64,000 nt of DNA from Gordonibacter urolithinfaciens (GCF_900199375.1 NZ_LT900217.1:806001-870000); one strand, 5' to 3'. Counted from the first letter of the stretch, positions 1-9,191 are shown. The notes: generated by a model from the sequence alone, not told the origin. Numbers and translations are program-made.

Positions 1-1529
1 TCGTGTATGTACCTGTCGTCGCCGATGTAGATGGCCACGTGGCCCGAGCGGTAGAGGATGTCGCCGGGCTTCGCCTCCGAGAGCGGTATGCGCCTGAGCT
101 CCTCGTACTGGGAACCCGTGTAGTGGCTTATGCGGATGCCCGCCTGCGCGTAGCAGTACTGCGTGAGCCCGCTGCAGTCGAGCGCCTTGCCGGGGGTCGA
201 GCCTCCCCACACGTAGGGCACGCCGAGCTGGCTGTACGCCGCCTCGACGATCGCGTTCCCGTTCGCGGTCGAGTCCTTCAGGTCCTCGACCGTCATGGAG
301 TCGAGCCGGTAGAGGCCCCATTGCGCCATGATCGACTTCAGGGACTCGACGTAGGACGAGTCGGTCGCCCAGCCGGCGTCCTTGAGCCCCTCGGCCATCC
401 TGTCCGAGTCGTGCCTCTCGATCGCCTCCCGGATGAGGGCGTTGCCCGAGTAGCGCTCCGCCTGCAGGAAGACCCTGCTGCGGAAGCGGATGCACTCGGC
501 GTCGCCGGTGAAGCGGATGAAGCTCGCCGTGATCTGGGTGTGCTCGCCGGGCACGTACTCCTCGCTGGTGGCCCAGTTCGCCTTGCCGGCCACCTCGGGG
601 CAGCCCGCGTAGCCCGACCACCACTTCATGCCGAAGAGGTTGTGGTCGCGCTCTGCGAGCTGGCTCATGCGGTCGCCCTGGCCGGACTCCTGGATGATCT
701 GCGCGATGGTGCAGCCCGCCGGGTGCCCGTACTCCTCCTGGCACTCGAGCGCCGCCTCGACCATCTCGTAGGTGATGTAGGGCGGCAGCCCCTCGAGGCC
801 CTGCTTGGAGGCCGCGTCGTCCCAGAAGCCGAACAGCGCGCTCAGCAGCTGCGCGACGGCGAGCGCGCAGGCGACGAAGGCCACGATGCCGGCCACCGCC
901 CCGAGCAGGGCGGGCGCTGCGCCCGAGACCGCGCCCGCGATCGCGGAGGCGGCGCCCTTCGACCCCGCGGCTCGGGCCGCCTCGCCCGACGCCTGCGCGG
1001 CCGCCTGGGCCGCCTGGTGCTTGGCCGGGGCGGTCGCGCCGGCTGCCTCGGGGCCGCGCGCGCCTCCCTTTGGGGCGCCGAGCGCGGTCGCCGCCTTGCG
1101 GCTGCCTTGGGCTGCTTTCTTCGCCTTCCTCTGCCGCAGCCTTCCCGCGGCCTTCTTGGCCGCACGCCCCGCGTCGTACATGCCCGAGGCGCCCTCGAGC
1201 TCCTCCGAGTCGTCGAGCTGGGAGACGGCCTCCCGGGCGATCGCCAGCTTCGCCGCATCGACGCGCGAGCGCATCGCGGCCGCCGCGCGCCGGTCGCCGG
1301 CTGGTTGGGACAATTTGTCCCCGAGCCCGCCTTCCGGCGCGTCGGGCCTGGAAGGGCGCCCCTTCGCCGTTGCGGCGGGGCCTCCCGCCTCGTCGAGCGG
1401 GCCGGCACCCTCCGAGACGTTTCCCAGGGCGTCGCGCTCGGTCTCCGCGACGTCGCCCGCGGTGAGCACGTCGCGGCGCTGCGCCCCGACCACCTCGAGC
1501 ATCCCGCCGCCCTCGCTCGGGCCGGCCAT
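1..1529 (-). CDS. Conjugation cell-wall hydrolase, glucosaminidase plus NlpC/P60 (3' end cut by window edge)
   Basis: At least 509 codons are visible before the left edge. Order: an Ala/Arg/Lys-rich cytoplasmic N-terminus (about 1-185), one hydrophobic segment (about 200-235), a FlgJ-like glucosaminidase/lysozyme-like domain (about 255-400, with IIQESGQGD and HNLFGMKWW), then an NlpC/P60 domain (from about 435) with the Cys motif LDCSGLTQYC and the His motif SGHVAIYIGD. Such two-domain hydrolases open peptidoglycan for the mating channel in Gram-positive elements. The ATG lies 2 bp after the virB4 stop, so translation is probably coupled. Family assignment is firm; enzyme specificity is inferred. 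Confidence 0.88.
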   Translation of the reverse strand, partial: MAGPSEGGGMLEVVGAQRRDVLTAGDVAETERDALGNVSEGAGPLDEAGGPAATAKGRPSRPDAPEGGLGDKLSQPAGDRRAAAAMRSRVDAAKLAIAREAVSQLDDSEELEGASGMYDAGRAAKKAAGRLRQRKAKKAAQGSRKAATALGAPKGGARGPEAAGATAPAKHQAAQAAAQASGEAARAAGSKGAASAIAGAVSGAAPALLGAVAGIVAFVACALAVAQLLSALFGFWDDAASKQGLEGLPPYITYEMVEAALECQEEYGHPAGCTIAQIIQESGQGDRMSQLAERDHNLFGMKWWSGYAGCPEVAGKANWATSEEYVPGEHTQITASFIRFTGDAECIRFRSRVFLQAERYSGNALIREAIERHDSDRMAEGLKDAGWATDSSYVESLKSIMAQWGLYRLDSMTVEDLKDSTANGNAIVEAAYSQLGVPYVWGGSTPGKALDCSGLTQYCYAQAGIRISHYTGSQYEELRRIPLSEAKPGDILYRSGHVAIYIGDDRYIH

Positions 1530-1531
1530 TC

Positions 1532-4009
1532 CTATTCCTCCGCCTCTCGCGCCGCCCGGCGCATCTCGCGCTCGGCGACCTCTGCGGGCTTGGTGTTCCA
1601 CAGGTCGTAGAGCGGGCCTTTCGGGAAGTCGTCGGTGATGGGCACGCGGATCCCGGCGCTGATGAGCAGGCCCTCGCCGGGCTTGACGGCGTCGCCGATG
1701 TAGCCGCGCTCCGTGGCGGAGAGCTGGAGCATCTCCGCCCATGCGTCGAGGTCGGCGGTGGACTGCTTGTGCAGCAGGAAGAACTCGGAGTTGAGCACCA
1801 TGTCGCGGGCCTCGGCGTTGGCCAGCATGTGGCTCGTGTTCTGGCTGATGCCGGTGCAGATGAGGCCGAACTTGCGCCCCTCGCGCCACAGGCGGGCGAA
1901 GTACTCGACCACCGTCGGGTGCGCGAAGAGGCTCTGCACCTCGTCGATGTAGAGCCAGGTGTAGTTGGGGCGCGGCGGCGTTACCATCACGCGGTTGCGC
2001 ACCATCTCGAGCGCCGTGATCATGCCGAACACGCGCATGTTCTGGCCGAGGCCGTGCATGTCGATGTTGGTGATGCGGTTGTCGAGCGCCACGTTGCTCT
2101 GGCCGTTGAAGAAGGAGAACGCGCCCTTCACGTAGCGCTCGTAGCGCAGCGCGATGTCGGCGGCCTCGGGCTCGGGCTGAGCGAGCAGCGCCGCGTGGAA
2201 GTCGCCGAGCGTGGGCAGGCGGCCGTCCCTCGCGCACTCCCGGTACGCCTCGCCGACGCAGCGGGCGATGATCGAGCGGTCGCGCTCCGGCAGGCCCTCG
2301 CGGCCCTCGGCCATGAGCGCGCTCGAGAGCGCGAGCACCGCGTCGGTCTTGTACGCGAGCTTGGCGGCGTCGGCGCGGTCCGCGACGTCGGCGGTGTCGA
2401 GGGGGTTGAGCACCGCCGAGCATCCCGGGGCGAGCTCGACGTTCGCACCGCCGAGCGCGCCGACGAGGTTGCCGTACTCGCCGGCCGGGTCGAAGATCAC
2501 GACCTCGTCCTCGGGGTGCGCGAGCACGGTGTTGGTTATCTCGCGCTTCACCGAGAAGCTCTTGCCCGATCCGGGCTTGCCGCACACGAAGCCCATGGGG
2601 CTCGCCAGGCGCTTGCGGTCGCACAGCACCAGGTTCCCGCTCTCCCTGGACTGCCCGTAGTAGCCTCCGCCCGCCTCGTCGAGGCTCTGGCTGGCGAAGG
2701 GCATCTGCATGGCCACCTGCCCCGTGGTGAGGTAGCGGCTCACGGTGACGTGGTTGTCCCCGAGCGGGAGCACCGAGTTGAGAGCCTGGCGCTGCCGGAA
2801 GTGGAGCGGCTCGAGGCCGATCGTGCAGCCCTGCGCGACGCTCGTCACCTGCTGGACGCGGCGGTCGAGCTCCTCGAGGCTGTCGGCCCAGGTGTAGACG
2901 AGGCCCGTGTAGACGAACAGGCGCTCGGACTTGTTGCGCAGGAAGTCGAGCAGCTCCTCGGCCTCCTCCTTCGAGAAGCGCAGCTCGGGCGGCAGGATCT
3001 GGTAGTCGTAGCCCTTCTTCACGGCGCTCATCTGCTCGTCGATGATCTCCTTGTCCATCCAGTCGATCTGGCGCTTCACGAGCGCGAGCGCCTCGCTCTG
3101 CGCGATGGGCTGCACGTGCAGCGTCACGTTGAGCGGCAGCGGCAGGTCGATGATGGAGGCGAGGTAGGTCTCCTCGATGACTGACCCGAAGCTGCGCACC
3201 GCGAGCACCGCGCCGTAGCGCCCGTCGCTGCGGAAGCAGTCGGACCTGCCCTCGGGCTTGAAGTCGAGCGTGGAGGGCATGACGAAGTCCTTCGTGCGCG
3301 CTCCCGACGTCGGGGACAATTTGTCCCAGGAGAACTCGAAGCGCGACCCCGGGCGCAGCTGCCCCTGCAAAAGCTCGAGCCTCTCGACGCCGTCGAGGGC
3401 GCGCGACGAGCAGCGTATGCGCGCGAGCGTCTGCTCCACGTCGCCCCGGATGCGCGCGAGCTTGGGCACCGCGGCGTCGACGTCGTCGGCGCCCACGGCG
3501 TAGGTCAGGTAGCGGTGGCGCACGAGGTTCGAGACGCCCTCGCGCATCTTGTCGTTGAGGATCCGGTTGTACTCTTCGGCGAGCCCGGCGGTGGCGCGCT
3601 CCCCGGGCTCGAAGAAGACCTTGCGGCCGACCTCGTCGGCGGGGATGGGCGCGTTCACTACCTGGAGCTGCACGTGGGAGTCCGCCGGGAAGTAGTTGAA
3701 CAGCGAGCTCATCACGGTGAAGGCCGTCTCGCGCGCCTCCTTGCGCGCGGACTGGTAGCTGATGTCGGAGAACTCGACCGTCTGGCTGAACACCCCGGGC
3801 ATCACCTGGGCGATGCCGTCCCTGTACATGGCGTCGTAGCCGACGTAGGCGGCCATCTCGCGCGAGCGGTCGCGCTCCCGGCGGCGCCTCTGCCGCTCGG
3901 CCTCCGCGCCCTTCGAGGCGTCCTTGCGCCCGCCCGTGCCGCCGAGGAGCAGCCCGAGGGTGCTCGGGCGCTTCGGCCTATTCTCCTTGTTGCTTCTTGC
4001 TCGGCTCAT
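1532..4009 (-). CDS. virB4: VirB4/TraE-family conjugation ATPase
   Basis: An 825-residue type IV secretion ATPase that powers the mating channel at the membrane. Walker A is GKPGSGKS near residue 475 and Walker B is YIDEVQ near 688; the length fits the family. Its first 32 bp overlap the 3' end of the PrgI gene, and a GGAG sits 8 nt before the ATG. The N-terminus is very basic. Gene order (VirD4, Maff2, PrgI, VirB4, NlpC/P60) is that of Tn1549-like elements. Confidence 0.93.
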   Translation of the reverse strand: MSRARSNKENRPKRPSTLGLLLGGTGGRKDASKGAEAERQRRRRERDRSREMAAYVGYDAMYRDGIAQVMPGVFSQTVEFSDISYQSARKEARETAFTVMSSLFNYFPADSHVQLQVVNAPIPADEVGRKVFFEPGERATAGLAEEYNRILNDKMREGVSNLVRHRYLTYAVGADDVDAAVPKLARIRGDVEQTLARIRCSSRALDGVERLELLQGQLRPGSRFEFSWDKLSPTSGARTKDFVMPSTLDFKPEGRSDCFRSDGRYGAVLAVRSFGSVIEETYLASIIDLPLPLNVTLHVQPIAQSEALALVKRQIDWMDKEIIDEQMSAVKKGYDYQILPPELRFSKEEAEELLDFLRNKSERLFVYTGLVYTWADSLEELDRRVQQVTSVAQGCTIGLEPLHFRQRQALNSVLPLGDNHVTVSRYLTTGQVAMQMPFASQSLDEAGGGYYGQSRESGNLVLCDRKRLASPMGFVCGKPGSGKSFSVKREITNTVLAHPEDEVVIFDPAGEYGNLVGALGGANVELAPGCSAVLNPLDTADVADRADAAKLAYKTDAVLALSSALMAEGREGLPERDRSIIARCVGEAYRECARDGRLPTLGDFHAALLAQPEPEAADIALRYERYVKGAFSFFNGQSNVALDNRITNIDMHGLGQNMRVFGMITALEMVRNRVMVTPPRPNYTWLYIDEVQSLFAHPTVVEYFARLWREGRKFGLICTGISQNTSHMLANAEARDMVLNSEFFLLHKQSTADLDAWAEMLQLSATERGYIGDAVKPGEGLLISAGIRVPITDDFPKGPLYDLWNTKPAEVAEREMRRAAREAEE

Positions 4010-4403
4010 AGAGCTCGGCTCCTTTCTTCCTTGCCCTGCGCCTCGCGCGACGTCCCGGGCGGCCCGGGCGCGGCGAGCCCTCGGGGAGGCTCCCGGCGAG
4101 GCAGGGCTCGTACGCGAGCAGCTGCGGGGAGAGCTCGTGTGCCGCCAAAAGCGGCAGCAGCTCCTCGGCGCGCATGCCGAAGGGCCGCCAGAACCCGGCG
4201 AGCCAGAACGGCATGCTGCAGAGCATGATCGGGAAGGCCGCGTCCGCGACGTCGGCGTGCAGGCCCAGGTGGACGAAGGCCGCCGCCCCGACCGCGCTGC
4301 CGAAGCCGAGCGACACGCATGCGAGCGTGCGCAGGCTCATCTTCCCGACGATCTTCTCCTCGTACTCCCCGATGTCCTTCTGCACCGGTATCCGGAGCGC
4401 CAT
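3978..4403 (-). CDS. prgI: PrgI-family conjugation membrane protein
   Basis: A 141-residue protein opening with RIPVQKDIGEYEEKIVGK, typical of PrgI (PF12666), followed by two hydrophobic segments (about 25-48 and 52-70) and a basic tail. PrgI-type proteins are VirB3-like inner components that work with VirB4 in Gram-positive mating channels. It lies between the Maff2-like gene and virB4 and overlaps virB4 by 32 bp, so translational coupling is likely. The basic tail runs through the overlap and may be shaped by it. Confidence 0.85.
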   Translation of the reverse strand: MALRIPVQKDIGEYEEKIVGKMSLRTLACVSLGFGSAVGAAAFVHLGLHADVADAAFPIMLCSMPFWLAGFWRPFGMRAEELLPLLAAHELSPQLLAYEPCLAGSLPEGSPRPGRPGRRARRRARKKGAELYEPSKKQQGE

Positions 4404-4415
4404 CCGCGACGCCCC

Positions 4416-4631
4416 CTATGCCGGCAGCCAGGACGTGTCCAGCTGCCCGAAGTAGACCGACGCGGCGATGATGATCGCGCCGCCGGCGATGGTGGAAATG
4501 GCGGTCGCGATCTGCGGGCCGCCCTGCTGCTCCCTGATGGCCAGGCCGAGCGAGACCGCTCCCCACACGACCAGGAAGCCGCCGAGGAAGGTCACGCAGC
4601 CCGACACGAGCTTGATGACGTTTGCGAGCAT
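4416..4631 (-). CDS. Maff2-like small membrane protein of the conjugation module
   Basis: A 71-residue protein with two hydrophobic helices (about 8-30 and 42-62) joined by a short polar loop, the layout of Maff2/VirB2-like proteins found between VirD4 and PrgI in Tn1549-like elements. A strong AAAGGAG lies 7 nt before the ATG. It is probably the pilin-like or channel subunit; that role is inferred from position and topology rather than from a catalytic motif. Confidence 0.78.
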   Translation of the reverse strand: MLANVIKLVSGCVTFLGGFLVVWGAVSLGLAIREQQGGPQIATAISTIAGGAIIIAASVYFGQLDTSWLPA

Positions 4632-4715
4632 GCTGCTCTCCTTTGCTTTCGGTTGACGATGTTCCTTGCTGCTCCTCCCCCGCGGCGGGGGAGGCCCGCG
4701 CCCTCCGCGGCCCCG

Positions 4716-6533
4716 TCACGAGGCGCCGTCCTTCCGCCTGCGGTACTCCGCGAAGTCGAACGGGCCGCGGCGCGTGGCCTCCTCGAGCAGGCGCGAGCGC
4801 GGGTGGCGCTCGAGCCGGTACTTCCGGTCCATGAGCGGCATGCACCCGTTCACGAGCACGAGCGCGTCCTCGCGCGGCATGCGCGCCACCTCGGCGGGCT
4901 GTATGAGGTCGCGCTCGGAGATGCCGCGGTTCACGGTCCGGGTCCAGCCGGCGCCCCGCGAGTCGCTCTGCGTCTCGCTCGCCACCGTCTGCTTGCCGGC
5001 CATCTTGCTGATCTCCTCGTTGGTCTCGTTCGCCTTGCCGCCCAGGTAGAGCAGCGTGTCGCAGGCGTTCACGATGGTCTCGGCGTTGTTGTCGCCGTAG
5101 GTCTCCTTCAGCTGCGAGAGCGACTGGGCGATCATCGAGACGGCGATGTTCCTGCTGCGGGTGACGGCGATGGTCCGCTCGAAGTCGGGTATGCGCCCGA
5201 TGTTGGCGAACTCGTCGAAGACGAAGTGCACCGTCGTGGGCAGCGAGCCGCCGTGCGCCTCGAGCGCCTCGGCGCAAAGCGCGCTCACGGCCGTATCCAT
5301 GAGCAGGGCGAACAGGAAGTCGAAGGTCGAGTCGGTGTCGCTCATAGACGCGAAGAGCGCGACCTTGGCGCCCTCGTCGCCCATGTGGGCGAGGTCGAGC
5401 TCGTCTTTGGAGGTGAGGTCGCGCACGGCGCGGATGGAAAGCGGCTTCAGGCGGACGTTGCAGCTCGAGAGCATCGACTTCATGGTGTCGCCGGCGGCCA
5501 CGCGGAACTCGCGGTAGCTCGCGAGCGCGAAGTCGTCGGGCGGCGCGGGCTCGCGGACCTTGACCCACTCCCACGCGCCGTCCTCCTCGGAAAAGCCGCG
5601 CAGCGATCCGCCCTCCGCCGAGGCGCCGCCGCGCCTGACGTAGCGCTCGCCGGTCTCCAGCTCGCGGAACACCATGTCGAGCGGGCTCATGTAGCCCGGG
5701 TCGTCGCGGGCGTCGGCGAGCGAGAGCAGCGTGAGCAGCCCGTCGAGGTTTCGGTCGGCGGGCTCGCAGTGCATGACGAGGTAGGCCGTGAGCGCGGTGT
5801 AGACCAGGCGCTCGGCCTTCTCCCAGTAGGGGTCGCCCTTGTGGTCGGCGTCGCCCTCGGTGTTGGCGACGATGCCGCGGGCGAAGCGGATGACGCCCGC
5901 CTCGTCGCGTATGTAGGCTATGGGGTTGAAGCGCATGGAGCGCGTGAAGTCGATGGTGTCGAACGCGCGGATCTCGTAGCCGAGCTCCGCCAGCGCGCTG
6001 CCCATCTCGCGGATGAGCGTGCCCTTCGGGTCGGTCACGAAGAAGCTGGCGTTGGCCTGCAGGAGGTTCGGCTTGACGTAGTAGCGCGTCTTGCCGGTGC
6101 CGGGTCCTCCCACCACGAGCACGTTGTCGTTGGTGTCGGTGGAGAGGTCGAACCTGCGGCTCACGAGGCGGATGCGCGCGTTGTCGGTGAGGATGATGTT
6201 GTTGTCGGGGTCCTTGGGGTCGCCGAAGGGCGCGATGTCCTTGCGCGTGGCCCACCTGGAGCTACCGTGCTCCTCGCCGTCGCGCCGGGCCCCCTTGGTC
6301 CCCAGTGAGCGGGCCCAGGCGAGGAGCGCGCCGCACGCGCAGGCGGTCCCGGCGCACAGGGGAACCGCCTCCGCGGAGAAGACGCGCCCCGCGCGGAGCG
6401 CCGCGGGGATCGCCGCCATGGCGGCCTCCGGGTCGAGGATCGGGCTCGTGCCCGACGCCGCGATTGCCGCGGCCGCGAAGTCTCCCGCGGCGAACGCCGC
6501 CGCGGCCAGCGCGGCCGCCGCCTGCCACCTCAT
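4716..6533 (-). CDS. traG: VirD4/TraG-type coupling protein
   Basis: A 605-residue type IV coupling ATPase that brings the relaxase-DNA complex to the channel. The N-terminus (1-85) is Ala-rich with two likely membrane helices. Walker A is GGPGTGKT near residue 143; Walker B is FVFDEFANIG near 439. The motif DPKGTLIREMG that follows Walker A is typical of TraG/TraD proteins. Its ATG overlaps the stop of the upstream pcfB-like gene (ATGA), showing a tight operon. Confidence 0.95.
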   Translation of the reverse strand: MRWQAAAALAAAAFAAGDFAAAAIAASGTSPILDPEAAMAAIPAALRAGRVFSAEAVPLCAGTACACGALLAWARSLGTKGARRDGEEHGSSRWATRKDIAPFGDPKDPDNNIILTDNARIRLVSRRFDLSTDTNDNVLVVGGPGTGKTRYYVKPNLLQANASFFVTDPKGTLIREMGSALAELGYEIRAFDTIDFTRSMRFNPIAYIRDEAGVIRFARGIVANTEGDADHKGDPYWEKAERLVYTALTAYLVMHCEPADRNLDGLLTLLSLADARDDPGYMSPLDMVFRELETGERYVRRGGASAEGGSLRGFSEEDGAWEWVKVREPAPPDDFALASYREFRVAAGDTMKSMLSSCNVRLKPLSIRAVRDLTSKDELDLAHMGDEGAKVALFASMSDTDSTFDFLFALLMDTAVSALCAEALEAHGGSLPTTVHFVFDEFANIGRIPDFERTIAVTRSRNIAVSMIAQSLSQLKETYGDNNAETIVNACDTLLYLGGKANETNEEISKMAGKQTVASETQSDSRGAGWTRTVNRGISERDLIQPAEVARMPREDALVLVNGCMPLMDRKYRLERHPRSRLLEEATRRGPFDFAEYRRRKDGAS

Positions 6534-7081
6534 CTCTCGGGCCCCTCGATCTGGCGCGGGCCGCGGTCCCGGCCGATGCCCTGGCTGTGGGCCCTCGACG
6601 CCTCGCGCGCCCGCTCGGCGCGCTCCGCCAGCCGCTCGGGCGCCTGGCGCCTCTCGGCGATCTCGGAGAGCCGCTCCCTTGCGCGATCGGCGGCCTTTCC
6701 CGTCTCTTGCTCCAGCTGGCGGAAGGCCTCGTCGACCTCGGGGGCGTCCTCCACCTTGAAGAGCAGCCAGTCGCGGCCCTCGCCGGGGATGATGTGGTGC
6801 TCGACCGACGCGGCGCGCAGCTTGTCGGAGACGACCTCCTTGATCGTCGCGTACTCGGGAAGCCCAGAGAGCTCCTCGAGGCTGAGCTTCGCGTAGGCCG
6901 GCACGCCGTCGGCCGCGATGGGCTCGGCGCGCCCGCCGGCGATGGTCCCGCGGATTCCCGCGAGGCGCTCGGAGAGCTCCCTCGCGCTGCGCGCCATTGC
7001 CTCGGCGCCGGCCTCCTGGCCGATCCTCAGCATCCAGTCGAGCAGCTTGCCGCCCGCCTCGTCCCCGTAGTCGCTCGCCAT
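6530..7081 (-). CDS. pcfB: PcfB/DUF3801-family conjugation accessory protein
   Basis: A 183-residue soluble protein upstream of, and overlapping, the coupling-protein gene by 4 bp. It has an N-terminal helical part (about 1-45), a central alpha/beta part with HHIIPGEGRDWLLFKVED (about 90-115), and an Arg/Glu-rich helical tail (130-183). PcfB of pCF10 binds DNA-processing proteins and hands them to the coupling protein. The assignment rests on position directly before traG and the DUF3801-like core. Longer upstream readings in this frame run through other genes and are not used. Confidence 0.75.
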   Translation of the reverse strand: MASDYGDEAGGKLLDWMLRIGQEAGAEAMARSARELSERLAGIRGTIAGGRAEPIAADGVPAYAKLSLEELSGLPEYATIKEVVSDKLRAASVEHHIIPGEGRDWLLFKVEDAPEVDEAFRQLEQETGKAADRARERLSEIAERRQAPERLAERAERAREASRAHSQGIGRDRGPRQIEGPER

Positions 7082-7137
7082 CCCGCGCCTCCCTTCCAGT
7101 CGAGATGAAAAAGGGCGCCTTCGCGCCCCGGTCGTCC

Positions 7138-7671
7138 CTATTCGGCCCCGACGGCCCTCTCGCGCGCCATTGGGGCGCGGGCTTCCTGCCCGGCGTGCGC
7201 GCGGCTCGCCTCGCGGGCGGACGCGGCGCGCTGCGCCAGCGGCTCGGGAGCCTTCTCGTGCAGATGGGCCCACTCGCCGCTGCGGCACTGCTCCGGCGTC
7301 GCCTCGCACATGTCGCGCATGGCGCGCTCGAACCGCTCGGGCTCCTGGGCGATGGCGCCGAAGCTCCAGCTCTCGAAGCCGGTCCACGCGTCGCCGTCGC
7401 GCTTGAGCGTCCACCACTCGTCGCCGCCGTTCACCTGCTGGATGAACGCGAGGTCGCGGTAGCAGAACCCCTGGCGTATGGCCCAGTTGCCCGAGCCGAG
7501 CGCCTCGCGGAGCCTGTCGACGCTGTCCGTGCGGGAGAACTCGTAGGGGTACTCCTCGAGGAACGGGTCGTCCTGCCAGTCGAAGCCGCCGACCTTGAGC
7601 CAGCCGTTCTCCTGGCACTTCTCCACGAGCCCGTCGTGCTCGCGGCCGGTTATCCTCTCGAAGCCGTCCAT
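7138..7671 (-). CDS. Conserved mobile-element protein of unknown function
   Basis: 177 residues starting at an ATG with GGAGG about 7 nt upstream; a longer reading to 7869 has no ribosome site and unlikely composition. The core (about 1-120) is rich in aromatic residues (GNWAIRQGFCYRDL, WWTLKRDG) and looks like a compact single domain; the tail (130-177) is Ala/Arg/Glu-rich and disordered. No catalytic motif is recognised. It sits between the DnaC-like gene and pcfB, so a transfer or replication accessory role is plausible. Confidence 0.7.
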   Translation of the reverse strand: MDGFERITGREHDGLVEKCQENGWLKVGGFDWQDDPFLEEYPYEFSRTDSVDRLREALGSGNWAIRQGFCYRDLAFIQQVNGGDEWWTLKRDGDAWTGFESWSFGAIAQEPERFERAMRDMCEATPEQCRSGEWAHLHEKAPEPLAQRAASAREASRAHAGQEARAPMARERAVGAE

Positions 7672-7800
7672 GGGCCCTCCGCCTTTCGTTTGTTGCTTGG
7701 CGGGCGGCGTCCTCGCGATGGGGGCACGGTGCGAGTCGGAGCAGGCGTGCGTGCCGGCGCGTCGGCGCCGCCCAAGACGTGTATAGCGATTTCGATTGCG

Positions 7801-7863
7801 GCGGGCATCGGGGCCGCCTGCGATGGGTCGAGCTGGGTCGAGCCGTCCGCGCCTCCACGGGAA
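7801..7863. promoter_or_regulatory. Direct-repeat site, copy 1 (upstream of the 7138-7671 gene)
   Basis: Two GGGTCGAG units lie exactly 10 bp apart at 7825-7842, i.e. on the same face of the helix. The flanks on both sides align without gaps to a second copy at 9841-9902, also about 120-150 bp upstream of a minus-strand start codon. The shared layout suggests a binding site for a regulator of this element; the protein is not known. Confidence 0.5.
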
Positions 7864-7872
7864 GCGCACAAG

Positions 7873-8661
7873 CTAGCCGAGGCGGCGCCTGTCCCTTCCG
7901 CCCAGGTAGACGGTCCTGCAGGTCTGGGAGATCCTGCTCGCGATCGCCTCTGCCGTGACGCGCTCGCCGCGCCTTGCGAGCCTGTCCGCCAGCGCGCCCG
8001 GCGCGTAGTTCGACGTGACGATGGTCGGGCGCATGTCCTCGTAGCGCGCATCGAGCACGCTGAACACGGTGCCGACGGACCATTCCGTCGCGTCCTCCTT
8101 GCCGAGGTCGTCGAGCACGAGGACGTCGCACTTGGCGTACCGCGCGACGGCGGCCTCGGTGCCGCCCTCGTCGAACGTGGCCTTCACGCGCTCGAGCATG
8201 CCCTTGGCCGTCGTGAAGGCGACGTCGTAGCCGGCCTCGGCGAACAGCCTGGCCATGGCGGAGGCGGCGTGCGTCTTGCCGGCGCCGACGCCCCCGTGTA
8301 TGTAGAGCCCGGCGCCCCCGTTGCCCGCGAACGAGGCGATGTACTCGGCGAACTCGGGGCGGTCGGCCTCGGCGGCCCAGTAGCGCCTGGGGATGCCCGC
8401 GCGCGAGAGCGCCTTCTCCCGGCGGGCGGCCTCCTCCTTGGCGGCGAGGGCCGCGCGCCTTCGCGCCTCGGACTCCCGCTCGCTGGCTGCGCCCTCGCAC
8501 GGGCAGGGGGCGGCGGAGACCCAGGCGACCCTGCCCGCCAGCGCCGCGCCGAGCGGATCGAGGGCGGCGCCGCAGTGCGGGCACGCCCTCGGCTCCGGCT
8601 CGTCGAAGGAGAGCCCGGCCGCACGGGCCTGCTCCAGGGTGATGAGTCCCGCTCGGTCCAT
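7873..8661 (-). CDS. dnaC: DnaC/IstB-like helicase-loader ATPase
   Basis: About 262 residues from the ATG preceded by AAGGAAGGGG; an in-frame ATG 60 bp upstream would overlap the preceding gene. The N-terminus carries a CPHCGAALDP half zinc finger and a later CPC; a charged linker follows, then an AAA+ core with Walker A GGVGAGKTHAA and Walker B VLVLDDLGKE. The sequence SNYAP fits sensor I. It is predicted to load a replicative helicase onto the element's origin. It lies directly downstream of the winged-helix gene, a pairing seen in plasmid and ICE replication modules. Confidence 0.88.
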   Translation of the reverse strand: MDRAGLITLEQARAAGLSFDEPEPRACPHCGAALDPLGAALAGRVAWVSAAPCPCEGAASERESEARRRAALAAKEEAARREKALSRAGIPRRYWAAEADRPEFAEYIASFAGNGGAGLYIHGGVGAGKTHAASAMARLFAEAGYDVAFTTAKGMLERVKATFDEGGTEAAVARYAKCDVLVLDDLGKEDATEWSVGTVFSVLDARYEDMRPTIVTSNYAPGALADRLARRGERVTAEAIASRISQTCRTVYLGGRDRRRLG

Positions 8662-8675
8662 CGGGCGCCCCTTCC

Positions 8676-9191
8676 TTATCTTCTGAAGTCCTTGTTGTCC
8701 CTTTTGCTTATTGGGTGGCATATCGTCAGGGGTTTCCCTGTCATCTCGTCAGGGGTTCGGGCTGCGAACCCTGACGGTTCGTCACCCTTGTTCTCGGCGA
8801 ACCCTGTCATTTCGTCACCCTTTCGCGCCGGGAACCCTGACGAATCGTCAGGGGTTGCCAGCGCTCCGGGCGGCAGCCTCTCGCGCACGATGCGGTACCG
8901 CTTGGTGGCGTGCCCGCGCGCCGGGGCGTGCACGCCGCATTCCTCGATGAGGCCCCGGTCGAGCAGGTCGCGGATGGCGCGGTGGACGCTGCGCTCCTGC
9001 ACGTTGAGGAATCGTGCCAGGCCACCCTTGCTCTCGAAGTAGCCGCACCCGGCGTCGCAGAAGCCGAAGATGCGCGCGTAGACGAGCAGGGGAAGGCCGG
9101 AGAGGCCCAGGTCCGCCATCATGAAGTGCCGTACCGCCGTGAACTCGCGCGGGGAGGGGCCGTCGCGTCCCCTCGGGCCTGCGGCTGCCAT
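8676..9191 (-). CDS. Winged-helix replication-initiator-like protein with internal repeats
   Basis: 171 residues from an ATG; longer readings run into the upstream HTH gene. Residues about 15-100 form a winged-helix domain (GGLARFLNVQERSVHRAIRDL is helix-turn-helix-like) resembling the N-terminus of DnaD/RepA_N-type initiators. Residues about 112-156 are four 11-residue repeats of the form [K/T][G/P]DE[M/P][T/S]GFAxx, encoded by 33-bp DNA repeats. It is followed by the helicase-loader gene. A role in element replication is inferred from domain type and neighbour. Confidence 0.72.
   Translation of the reverse strand: MAAAGPRGRDGPSPREFTAVRHFMMADLGLSGLPLLVYARIFGFCDAGCGYFESKGGLARFLNVQERSVHRAIRDLLDRGLIEECGVHAPARGHATKRYRIVRERLPPGALATPDDSSGFPARKGDEMTGFAENKGDEPSGFAARTPDEMTGKPLTICHPISKRDNKDFRR
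8723..8856. repeat. Intragenic 33-bp iteron-like repeats with dyads
   Basis: Four imperfect 33-bp units lie inside the initiator-like gene. Each holds a CCCTGACGA...TCAGGG core; the copy at 8835-8854 is a near-perfect palindrome (CCCTGACGA, one central base, TCGTCAGGG). Repeated dyads inside a replication gene match the way RepA_N-type plasmids carry their origin within rep. Confidence 0.6.

Noticed and set aside
3-1610. 535-residue plus-strand reading frame
   Set aside because: Arg/Ala/Leu-rich mirror of the cell-wall hydrolase gene on the minus strand; no domain.
1769-3184. 471-residue plus-strand frame
   Set aside because: Antisense shadow of virB4, caused by high GC.
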